DNA of 64,000 nucleotides from Adiantum capillus-veneris. Its lineage: Eukaryota; Streptophyta; Polypodiopsida; Polypodiales; Pteridaceae. Below the pieces are notes generated by a model. The model saw only the letters and a list, made by a program, of their open reading frames with translations. It had not been told where the DNA came from and ran no database searches. Made by a program: the position numbers and the translations under genes. The stretch lies in contig CM043965.1 in the NCBI GenBank assembly GCA_014529385.2, positions 63,013,933-63,077,932 on the forward strand. The letters run 5' to 3'. Of the stretch, positions 55,364 to 64,000 are shown one piece after another; the first letter of the stretch is position 1, and each line of letters opens with the position of its first letter.

Positions 55364-56370
55364 ATCATACGCGTATGATGTCTCACAGCATGATTTTCAC
55401 ATTCATTTCAACATTTGAGTGCATAGCCTCATTCCACATGTTAATCACATCCTATGAACCAAGTATCATGAGAATTGGAGTTAGAAAACCCAAGGAAAAC
55501 CAAAAAAACGCAAAGTAGGCCATAAAATTGATTTTTGGTCCTAATTTTGTCAAAATAACTCCAAACTCATTGAAACTTTGTAAGATTGTTGATTAACACA
55601 TCTACAAGCTATCTGGAACCAAAAAGCACCATTTTGACACAAAAGACATCATACGCGTATGATGTCTATTTGCACTTACAGAGCCAAAAATGCTCATTTG
55701 TCATCATACATCCATTATATATATCTAATACATGCTACATATGAAGTTTAGAACCATTTGGTCAAGTGGATCACCCCATTAGCCCAATTAAGAGAAAATC
55801 CTTCATACAAAGCCTATTTTTGTCCCAAATCCAACATATTCAAGTCCAAACCAAGATTTGAGTATAAACAGTCCTTCACTAGCACATGGAGAGTCCACAG
55901 AACCAATCCCATGAAAAATTGATGAAAAAGACATCATACGCGTATGATGTCTCCAGAGCCATTTTTAGCCCAAATTCTATCCAAACTTGATAAATCCACT
56001 GAATAAGCGAATCTAAAGCCAAAACCAAGCTTATAGAGAAAATTGGTCCAAAAATGCAATAAAAGACATCATACGCGTATGATGTCTCACTAAGTGATTT
56101 TGGCACCTCAGGGCTTCAACCACCAAACAGAAGTGTTCTACATGCCATTTGAAAGTAATCCACCAAGTTTTATCCAATTTGGATCATAAAATCCATTTCC
56201 CTTTCAAAATTTTGCCAAGAGCCTGAATTGGACTAAACTGGCCAAAACTTGACCAAATGGGATCCAAACTCAAATCCAAGCATATGACACTCATGTATAC
56301 ACTATCAGCTACAAGCACAACCAATATGAAGTCATTCTGACACAAAAGACATCATACGCGTATGATGTCT
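55364..56370. repeat. Element B palindrome cluster 2 (before the extra ORFs)
   Basis: Same palindrome as cluster 1. Centres at 55371.5 (left arm shortened), 55655.5, 55940.5, 56075.5 and 56358.5; the last four are perfect over 24 bp. Intervals 284, 285, 135 and 283. The last centre is 178.5 bases before the ATG at 56537. Intervening sequence is only loosely similar to cluster 1. Confidence 0.95.
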
Positions 56371-56536
56371 CAAGCATGTTTTTTAGCCCAGTTTGCATAT
56401 TTTTTCACCTGCATTACATCCTTAGGCCCTGAATAGCTCATGTTTCAATTTTCAAGTCATTTGAATAGTTAAAAGCTTCATTTCGGCTTTCAGTACTAAA
56501 AAGACGCTAACTTCTGAAATTGGAGTTACAGGATCC

Positions 56537-57592
56537 ATGGATTCCGCTAAGTCATCGGCAACTAAGAGAAAAAGACCAACCATCAAGGATGCTCTTGCAG
56601 AAGCAGAACCTTTTGATATTCCAACAGAAACCCTCAAGCCAACCAAGACTTGGGTGGAGGAAGCAGTACTAGAAAAAGAGGGAATAAAGATCTACCAGGG
56701 GACTTTCAGAGATCCTCAAGGGCAATCGGTCGATGTGCCTATGATTCCACGAGAATTAGTGGATTATAGCAGATCAGAGAACATCAGCAGATACCTGGAA
56801 AAGGCTGACTTACATAGGTTCTTCACCTCGAGACCATCAGGTGTAGACACAAGAAGAGTGTATGAGTTGGCAACATCCATTCAGAAGGATGGGAAAGCCA
56901 CGTTGACAGCCATGGATGGAGAAACAGTTGAAGTACAGATCACTCCACAGCTCATTGCAGATGCATTGAAGCTGCACAACAAAGGGAGTTCTGTCAGAGA
57001 AAGAAGGGAGGCCATAGAGGTCTATGGATCAAAGAAACAAAATACAACCTACGGAGATATGGCAGATCAACGAGCTGCAACCCTTTGCCGATTATACAAC
57101 CAGTTTTTCCATGTGTGCAGTAAAAGACCGCAGAAGTATACTACACCACCCCATGCCATTGCGACAACCATCACATGGGCACTGAAGAGCAACGTGCCAA
57201 AAGAGGTGAATTATGCTCAATACATCCACGAGCAAGTAATCGCCATGCACAACCAGAAACCAAAGTATATAGGAGGAGGAGAAATCCTAACAAGAATAGC
57301 TTATGAAGCTATTGGAGCTAGAGATCAAGGGCCACGGATTCCCTCCCAGAATGAGTGGCTTAGAGAAGCCGATGAGGAGGAAGAACAGCAAGAAGTATCC
57401 AAGAGGGCGTCCACAAGAGCACGCCGAAAACTAGAAATAGTTTCAGAACATGAAGAGGCTGTGGACGAGCCGCTCAAGAAGAAAGCGAAGAAGAAGGCCG
57501 ATCCCAAGCAAACCAAAAGTCAAAAAGCCGCAAGAATGGAAAGGCTGGTAGAGCAATTTAGAGCGGAAAGAGCTCTAAAGGGGGACTTCTAA
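56537..57592 (+). CDS. ORF4: extra 3' ORF of element B, function unknown
   Basis: 351 codons. It begins MDSAKSSATKRKRPT with an NLS-like basic patch. A globular mid-region (~60-260) includes RFFTSRPSGVDTRRVYELA, TPQLIADALKLHNKG and TTPPHAIATTITWALKSN. A charged C-terminus has KKKAKKKADPK. The mid-region faintly recalls domains found in extra ORFs of plant retrotransposons, but I cannot name it. It ends with TAA at 57590-57592; the next ORF starts one codon later in the same frame, so the two may be one protein by readthrough or one gene split by mutation. It has its own leader (cluster 2), implying separate expression. Confidence 0.75.
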   Translation: MDSAKSSATKRKRPTIKDALAEAEPFDIPTETLKPTKTWVEEAVLEKEGIKIYQGTFRDPQGQSVDVPMIPRELVDYSRSENISRYLEKADLHRFFTSRPSGVDTRRVYELATSIQKDGKATLTAMDGETVEVQITPQLIADALKLHNKGSSVRERREAIEVYGSKKQNTTYGDMADQRAATLCRLYNQFFHVCSKRPQKYTTPPHAIATTITWALKSNVPKEVNYAQYIHEQVIAMHNQKPKYIGGGEILTRIAYEAIGARDQGPRIPSQNEWLREADEEEEQQEVSKRASTRARRKLEIVSEHEEAVDEPLKKKAKKKADPKQTKSQKAARMERLVEQFRAERALKGDF

Positions 57593-57595
57593 GAA

Positions 57596-59794
57596 ATGTG
57601 GGTGCCGGACCCCAGTAAAGTCGGAACCAGCTCAGCCAGGCCACATGTTGATCAATATGATCAATATATTAGAGCTTATGAGGAGTCGGAGGCCATAATT
57701 GAGCAGCAACCTGTCAAGCCTTATACTGAAGAGGAAGTACAGCTTTTAAAAGCTGAGCTGAAAAAGGACGACAAGGGGAAGAAGAAAGTAGATGAGTCTA
57801 CTGAACCTCAAGAGAAAGACGGGCAAGCAAACAAAGGGAAAGCCAAGATGACTGAGGACAATCAGCCCTCTTCTACTGTTGTACCAAGCCCGAAGAAGAT
57901 GGAAATTATTGTGGAGGAAACCACAATAGAAATAGAAACAGAAATTATGGAAAAGCCGGAGGCCAGGACCAAGGAAAAGGAGATAGATCCAGTTCAGCAA
58001 AAGAAAGATGATTATGAGGATCTGGTAGCGATCGGATACAGTGAAGAAGAGGCCCTGGAGGCAGTTTATGGGATATCCCTACGGAAACAAGATGATCGGA
58101 AAGGGACGAAGGAAAAGACAAAGGGTACAATGGAGAGTAAAGAGAAAATGGACGAGCCGAAGCCATTGGAGGTGGTGGCAGAAAGAGCTGTCAAGTTGAC
58201 AGATGAAGATGAAAAAGACATGCACATGGTGCATGAACTGCTCAGCAAGATTAAAGAAAGATCCAGAGCAAAGGAAGTAGCACTTGAGACAGCAAAACAA
58301 AAGGAAGCAGAGTTGCAGAAGAAGTTAGAGAATGCTATGACTGAATCTGAAAGTCATAAAGCATCACTCTACGACGCCGAAAACGAGAGAGACGGCTTGA
58401 TACTCCAACTAGCCGAAGCTTCAAGAGAGGTAACAAGTTCACAGGAAGCAAAGGAGAGAATAGAAGATGAGCTGGAGGCAGCCAAGGATGAGCTCATTGA
58501 GCTAAGGGAAAGAGTCAAACTTCAAGAAAGGACAATCACGAGACTCAGGACCACCCCTAGAGCTAGCAGAGCAGGAACAGAACAAGAGGGAGCCCTCGTA
58601 CCAGCTCTGGAAGAGCAGGTCAGAAGTTTGCAAAGAGAGCTAAGGTTAGAGCAAGTACAAAGATTGCACATGGCGGAGGGATCATTGGCTGCAGAGGAGA
58701 GGCTCACATCAGAAAACCAAACACTAAGGACAGAAAATGAGACCCTCCGCAAACAGCTCCAAGACCTCCAAGAGCAACAAAGAAGAGAAACAGAGCCACC
58801 ACAAGAAGAAGCAGGGGGAGCAGCCATAGAGCTACCTGAAACTGGAGAGGCAACCACAATTGAAGATCCAGCCCCAGTTCAAGAAGTGGCCTCGACTTCA
58901 GGAATCTCTGAAGAAGAAGAACAAAGGCTCCAGGACCAAATAGAAAAGTCAACAGAGGAAAGTGCCAAGGCGGAAATGGAATGGGAAAGGAGACTCCTCA
59001 TCTCCATTAGACTTCAAGGTTTAGACACAAAAGTGCTCCATGAAGAGTGGATGCAACCCAGCCTGCCTTTCCCTCTGATGAAATTTGAAGTGATAAAGAC
59101 GAAAAAGAGAATAGAGGAGGAGCAGTATGTCGCTCTTTACGAAGGCGACATCACAAAGGATGAACAATCAAAGAAGATTGTAGATTCTCAACCTAGATGG
59201 AGGAAAGGTTGGCTGAACAAATACCCAGCCTACCTCATCTACTTGGTAGAGGATCCAAAGGAGATTCGGGAGGATGCAACCTTCTGCCCGGTGCCAAGAG
59301 TCAGAAGCTGGAAAGAGCATGGCAGGATTGCAGAAAAGAAGCCAAATTGGCTTAATTACCCAAGGATGCCAGGACCAAAGGAAGGAGAGAGAATAGGTAA
59401 AGCCTACATGGTGAAAACCCTAACGGGCACCATCAAAATCTTTACTGGCTCTCCTGACCTATCGTGTCAGATGCTAAAGAAAATCTGCAGGACTCTCTTA
59501 GCATGCATTGAAGTGTTCGCGCCAGATAAAGCCACGACCTCGAGTCTACTATCGACGGCCGACACAGTGACGGATATGATGTATGATCTTTCATTGCAGC
59601 CATCACCAAAGGTGTTACATCTCTTATACCAAAGAATTATGTTTTTGCCTAGCTTCCACATGCAAACATTCGAAGAAGCTTTCTACACCGGCTTTTTCAC
59701 TCACGAAAGCAAAATATTCAGCCCAACCTTGACCATCGGCAACCTACGCTACGAATCACATTTGCAGATGCTCAAGACGACAGGACTCTATTGA
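57596..59794 (+). CDS. ORF5: coiled-coil protein encoded in the 3' part of element B
   Basis: 732 codons, in frame with ORF4 across a single UAA. Residues 1-200 are Glu/Lys-rich and low complexity. About 200-410 is a long heptad-type coiled coil (KQKEAELQKKLENA; LEEQVRSLQRELRLEQ). 410-480 is acidic. 480-732 is a compact domain rich in W, Y and P (LHEEWMQPSLPFPLMKF; RWRKGWLNKYPAYLIYLVEDP) that I do not recognise. There is no membrane segment, so it is not a classical envelope protein. It ends 49 bases before the 3' LTR, across the polypurine tract. A structural or nucleoprotein role is a guess. Confidence 0.75.
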   Translation: MWVPDPSKVGTSSARPHVDQYDQYIRAYEESEAIIEQQPVKPYTEEEVQLLKAELKKDDKGKKKVDESTEPQEKDGQANKGKAKMTEDNQPSSTVVPSPKKMEIIVEETTIEIETEIMEKPEARTKEKEIDPVQQKKDDYEDLVAIGYSEEEALEAVYGISLRKQDDRKGTKEKTKGTMESKEKMDEPKPLEVVAERAVKLTDEDEKDMHMVHELLSKIKERSRAKEVALETAKQKEAELQKKLENAMTESESHKASLYDAENERDGLILQLAEASREVTSSQEAKERIEDELEAAKDELIELRERVKLQERTITRLRTTPRASRAGTEQEGALVPALEEQVRSLQRELRLEQVQRLHMAEGSLAAEERLTSENQTLRTENETLRKQLQDLQEQQRRETEPPQEEAGGAAIELPETGEATTIEDPAPVQEVASTSGISEEEEQRLQDQIEKSTEESAKAEMEWERRLLISIRLQGLDTKVLHEEWMQPSLPFPLMKFEVIKTKKRIEEEQYVALYEGDITKDEQSKKIVDSQPRWRKGWLNKYPAYLIYLVEDPKEIREDATFCPVPRVRSWKEHGRIAEKKPNWLNYPRMPGPKEGERIGKAYMVKTLTGTIKIFTGSPDLSCQMLKKICRTLLACIEVFAPDKATTSSLLSTADTVTDMMYDLSLQPSPKVLHLLYQRIMFLPSFHMQTFEEAFYTGFFTHESKIFSPTLTIGNLRYESHLQMLKTTGLY

Positions 59795-59831
59795 CCAAGC
59801 CTAAAAGTCATGTCAGGGACGACATGAACAC

Positions 59832-59843
59832 GGAGGGGGGGAG
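59832..59843 (+). other. Polypurine tract of element B
   Basis: GGAGGGGGGGAG directly before the 3' LTR TGTTGAGCC; primer for plus-strand DNA. Confidence 0.88.
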
Positions 59844-60131
59844 TGTTGAGCCAGCAGAGGATCACACCCACATTTTTGCTCACACCCATCATTTTGTAAC
59901 CATTGATTGTAATAAATGTCTTTCCGACATTAATTTTGATTTGAGCCATTCATTAAGTAACGGGACTCAATTGAGTTTCCAGCTTGTAATCCCGAAGTAA
60001 TTTCACCTGTTGATGTAAATAATTAGAGATGTTCTCACCTCCAAGGCTGAGGTATATAAGCCAAAGTTTTGTAACCTAAAAAGAGGATTCAATTATTAAT
60101 CAAAGTGAGTTTTTGAGCGCCGTGACTGTGT

Positions 60132-60196
<65 letters not shown>

Positions 60197-60820
60197 TTAT
60201 CTCCTTGCTACGCGAGCTACGGGACCGCCATTGGAGAAGCGACACCGCCATTGTGTTAGCAACGGTGAGAGCTACGCACAGATACCAAGAGTGCGCGCTA
60301 TCGGCTTCTACGTGTGGTAAGTTCCTACGAGCTTCGGTGTGAGTTTTCTTCCAACTCGTGTGTCGGAATAGAGCGTGCAGCATATCTATAGAACCACAAC
60401 GAGTAGAGCTACACATTAGTACCATCGGGGTCAAGTTTCGGTCACCTGTATTTTTCGGCCTGTCTTCATACGCGTTTACCGCACGGAGTGATTATAGGTT
60501 GATTTTACAGTTCAAATCTTTAGGGTGTTGTTCTTACCTAGTGCATAGACTTCCCCTTGAGTTTGAGATCGATTCAATGATTCTAGATCCTGTTTCGTAT
60601 AGCATTCGTTCGTAGTACGGATTTCAGTCACTTGCGTGTTTTAGAACTTAGATTTGATTTCCTTAGTAGTGATTGTCATTAGAAGGTCGAGTAGGTGATT
60701 TGACACCCACCTAGTTGTTTCCATGCGCCTGCGGGTCAAGCTTCGTCCTCGTCTGACAAATTCTGTTGTTGGTTGAGTTCTCGCTATTTAGCTTCCGCTA
60801 GCGGCGTAACCGCCTTAACA
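59844..60820 (+). repeat. 3' LTR of element B
   Basis: 977 bp. It matches the 5' LTR except for scattered changes and a GA microsatellite expanded to about 60 bases (60134-60194), which accounts for nearly all the 46-bp length difference. TATA box at 60053-60059. Confidence 0.93.
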
Positions 60821-60825
60821 GCAGG

Positions 60826-61900
60826 TCAAAAGACTCCATATCTTTCAGCTCTATCTGTGTCTCTAGGGAGCAGACTTACTCTACCTCTGCCTGCACAAAA
60901 TCTAACAACACTTGTTGTGTCTCACTAGAGCACTACCGCTCTATCTCTGTCTCTACAGAGACTACTAGCAGATCCTGCACAGCTAAATGCTCTGTCTCCT
61001 GAGCATGATGGAGATCACTGGCAAAAGAGACACGTCTTGTCTCTCGGTGAACGCATGCATTCAACAAAACTCGAACCTCAGACACATGCATAGGATATTC
61101 TAGGCCGCTGTGCTGGCTCCTTGGCAATCACTAATTAACTGCAATGCATCTAGAAAGATTGGTCTCTAAGCAGTATCTGACAGCCAAAAGCTTCTAACTG
61201 TCTCATTGAGATCAATCTCTATCTCAATTGAGGGACATAGCGCACATATCATAGCGTGTATGACGCACCATTGGGCAATGACAAACAAACATCTCCAGCA
61301 CCCTCCATGTCAAACACCGAACCATCGGCCAAGTGCACATGGCCAAGTCTCCCACTAGAAAAAGTGTTAAACAAGTCAGGATGCGGTGTGACATGGAAAG
61401 CAACATCACTATCCAGTAACCACTGTGGAGAAAGTGTGCTTCCATAGACAAATCTGCAAGAGGTACACATGAGGCAAGTGTGACATCACCGTCAATGGCA
61501 TAGATTACCATTGGAACTGCCTCTCGAACATGTGTCAAAGCCGTATCTGCGTCTTGCATACATCTTCGTTGTTGTCTCATAAGTCTGAAACAACGACGCC
61601 TAATGTGTCCTGTGTGACCAAAATGCCAACAACGCAAGTATCAGCAAGATCGAAACCTTCGTCTCTCATGAGCCGTCACTGTAGACTTTATAATGAGTCA
61701 AAACTCAACACAAACTGCAAGCCAAAAAAATTGCAGATAACTGCCAGACTAGAAGTCAACTCAATCACTATACCATCAGAGAGTAAACTGTAAATAATTA
61801 AACCATGACGAGATTCTGGGAAAAATCCGACAGAGTTTTCTCTAAAAATTGAGCAAAAACTCAAGTACAATCTCTACTATAAACAATAACACTACTCAAT
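60826..61900 (-). pseudogene. Diverged copia Gag-protease relic
   Basis: Minus-strand remnants match the order of the copia element at 15.3-18.9 kb. There is a zinc knuckle (CWHFGHTGHIRRRC, with F for a usual Cys-flanking residue), a protease-like LLDSDVAFHVT, and GRLGHVHLADGSVFDMEGAGD. Phrases like CAGAGTTTTCTCTAAAAATTGAGC recall its 5' region. Frames are broken. Element B inserted at its left edge. No LTR is recognised. Confidence 0.65.
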
Positions 61901-64000
61901 GACAATGAGTAGAAATGCCAAAATGGCTCCACATTTTCACATACAATGGCAATCCGCATTCAATGTACATCAAAGGAGTGACCGCACATACGCAAGCACC
62001 AAAAGAGTTGCAATCCAAAAATTTGATCAATGCAAAAACAATGCTTTCAAGAGAGTTAGTCAAGAAGCTGATAAGGGAAAAAGAATCACAACGAAGGATG
62101 TGCCATCGAACTTCCAGACACTAACCTTGCAATAGATAAGGTTATAATAATTTAATTCAATATCTCATGCAAGAAAGGAAAAGGGAAAACAACTCTCAAA
62201 TGGGACTAATTCCATCGCAAACTACAACAAATGTATTCATAATTTTTTTTCTTTTGTAGGAAAGGATTGTTTGAAAAATAGGATAGTCCTTTACTGATAT
62301 AGTCAAAACTCCCTTTGATATATAGGGAGGAGGGCTTCGCAGAGTGAACACTAAAGCAATGCATGTGGGTGCACATATCTTGAAGGTTTGTGCCCAGATT
62401 GCAAGATAGTTCATGCGGGTTTGTGCCCAGATCGAAAGACAATCTGGTTGTATGGGCAACCAAAGACACTCGGGGTAATAAACTCTCACCAAGAGGAGGG
62501 AACTCTTGGGGTTGGATGTTTTAATGAATAAGTATGTATTGATGCCAATTTGGTAATGTTTGAAGGGCTATTTTAAGGAATCTATGACACAAAATATAAG
62601 AAGGAACTTTGTGTTATGAACAACCATGTGGTAGCAATTAGGAAAAAAGTTTAAAGTGTGAGTGTGGGGGTGGAAAGTGGGGACTAGCTTAGGTTGCCAT
62701 GTCAATGGATGGGCGGGTGGTCTCAATTAGTTGAGAAACTCTCCACTCCCTTTTGTTTAGGAAAAGAGAAATTAGAACTTCATTGCACCGAGATCCAAGA
62801 AGGTCTCAAACGTTCGTGCCTCTAAAAGAAAGGCATTTGAGTTTCTCTCTTTTGGAAGATGAGATCTAGGAATGTTTAGATGTTTGTGCTAGTTCATGCT
62901 TCCCTTGTGAGACAGGGCTAGGAAACCTATCTAATGGCATATACTTGAGTTTCCTTGTGACGAAAGCCTGTCCATTGGAATCAAATCTTTCTTGACTATG
63001 TTTTTTAAAAAACCGATTAGGGCTGGCGACCTGTCAGGTACCCTCCGATTGCCAAGTGGTTATGGTGATGGGATGGGCACCTCACATGAGCTAGGTCACT
63101 ATAGAAACTAGTATCCCCAAAGAAATGTAGCAACAATAGCAAATGCAATCCCTATGGCACCAAATGGTAGACGTCAACCTGTTTGTCGTGGAGGAGGGAA
63201 TGCAAGAAGAGGAGACGTAGCTCAAGCCCATGCCCTTATTATGGAAGATCCAACTATAGGAGACCAAGATGATGAGAGAGAAACTTTGCAATCTTGACAC
63301 TTAAGAAAGAAAGCTTAGAAACAGAAGCATCATTGAGCACACTTGATCAAGTAGGAAGACATTTCTGAGAAGATGCAACATGTGAAGATGAAACTTCTTT
63401 CCAGAAAGACCATCCGGATTTACCTTTGAGATGAGGACATCTCAATTCTTCAAGTTGGGGAGAACGTAAGTTTTCGCCACCCTTGGAGAGGGGTTTTCCA
63501 TGTAAAAATAAAATTATCAGGCCATTTAAGTCATAAACAAAAAGTTTCTATTTTTAGCAACCTTTTTCACCTCCGATGAGCTATTGATGTATGTATTGAT
63601 GAAGACCTTTTAAAAATAAAATTTCAACTTCTTTATCGCTTTTGTCCAAGTTTAGTAAGTTTTGAGGTACTTGCGTCTATCTAGACATGATCGTCTCATC
63701 TACATCTACTTCACCCTGAATTTCCATAACAATAGTTGTCTGCTCCAAAAAAATGCTAAATATAGCAGGTGTGTGCATCTCACACATTAGCTTATCACCC
63801 TCAAGCTCATCTTTTAAAGGAAAATTTCAGAATTGAATTCTGATAATCTAAGCTTACTATTGGTAGATGGACTAGACGCACACCCTCCTAGTCAACCACC
63901 TCATCATGATGCCGCAAAATTTTGTGATTATATTATTATTTTTCCAAAAAATCCTTGTAAATATGAGCAACTATAAATTTTAGCCAATTGATCTTTGAGC
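61901..64000. other. No gene recognised
   Basis: About 2.1 kb of AT-rich sequence. ORFs are short and lack motifs. 63043-63090 has a faint tRNA A-box-like phrase (TTGCCAAGTGGTTA) without a B box. 63440-63465 has a purine-rich AAGTTGGGGAGAACG. Neither is enough to call a feature. Confidence 0.5.

Larger units (their letters stand above)
41764..60820 (+). mobile_element. Element B: complete 19.06-kb Ty3/gypsy retrotransposon, TSD GCAGG
   Basis: LTRs 41764-42694 and 59844-60820, both TGTTGAGCCA..CCTTAACA, flanked by GCAGG at 41759-41763 and 60821-60825. By eye the LTRs differ at about ten sites plus a GA-microsatellite length difference, so the insertion is recent. Internal order: PBS, leader with palindromes, ORF1 (Gag-protease), short pol N-terminal ORF, pol, internal polypurine tract, second palindrome array, two extra ORFs, PPT. 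RT and integrase are Ty3/gypsy. No chromodomain is visible, and size, tRNA-Asp-like PBS and CX2CX3HX4C knuckles point toward the Tat/Athila branch; branch placement is inference. Confidence 0.95.

Noticed and set aside
56537-59794. Envelope-like gene in element B
   Set aside because: No signal peptide, transmembrane segment or furin-type site is visible in either ORF; coiled coil alone is not enough.
63043-63130. Possible tRNA or SINE head (TTGCCAAGTGGTTATGG)
   Set aside because: A-box-like only; no B box, no cloverleaf, no A tail or duplication found.

Overview
The window is repeat-rich nuclear DNA of a land plant with a large genome. Evidence for this is nested Ty3/gypsy and Ty1/copia LTR retrotransposons, a CACTA (En/Spm) DNA transposon with spliced genes, a tRNA-derived SINE, primer-binding sites matching plant tRNA-Asp and tRNA-Met, and GT..AG introns. 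I cannot name the species. I see no housekeeping gene and no bacterial signature.

Layout. 1-7.3 kb: a short unassigned plus-strand ORF. On the minus strand lie two decayed, probably spliced genes: one ends in an NIF/FCP1-type phosphatase domain, the other carries a RING-like Cys/His cluster and a coiled coil. They are embedded in dense AAGTGGT/ACCACTT palindromic repeats, and a 120-bp SINE with an 18-bp target-site duplication lies upstream. 7.4-37.0 kb: a minus-strand Ty3/gypsy element ('element A') with 5' LTR, tRNA-Asp PBS, long leader, gag, protease and a W-x-P-K tail, but no reverse transcriptase or integrase. Its leader was hit by a 3.5-kb copia derivative (15320-18852, TSD TGGGG) and by a 15.7-kb non-coding LTR element (19550-35290, TSD CCAAA). 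The latter was itself hit by an 8.6-kb CACTA element (25299-33946) with a broken TnpA-like gene and a broken tnp2 transposase. 37.1-41.76 kb: a 1.07-kb repeat shared with 7.4-8.5 kb, then a broken copia element. 41764-60820: a complete 19,057-bp Ty3/gypsy element ('element B', TSD GCAGG) on the plus strand. 60.8-61.9 kb: a copia relic. 61.9-64 kb: nothing recognised.

Element B is unusual. Its order is LTR, PBS, palindrome-bearing leader, gag-protease ORF, pol (RT, RNase H, a tandemly duplicated H2C2 module, integrase core, a second aspartic-protease-like domain, W-x-P-K repeats), internal polypurine tract, a second palindrome-bearing leader, two extra ORFs in one frame separated by a single UAA, PPT, LTR.

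The most striking signal is a set of perfect CG-centred palindromes. In element B they are 24-30 bp with half-site AGACATCATACG. In element A they are 20 bp with half-site ACATGGATCG. Each recurs about every 283 bp, with one short interval of 123-135 bp per cluster. In element B the last palindrome lies exactly 178.5 bp before the first ATG in both clusters. In element A the spacing appears only after the two nested insertions are subtracted. I interpret these as family-specific, selectively maintained cis-elements; that is inference.
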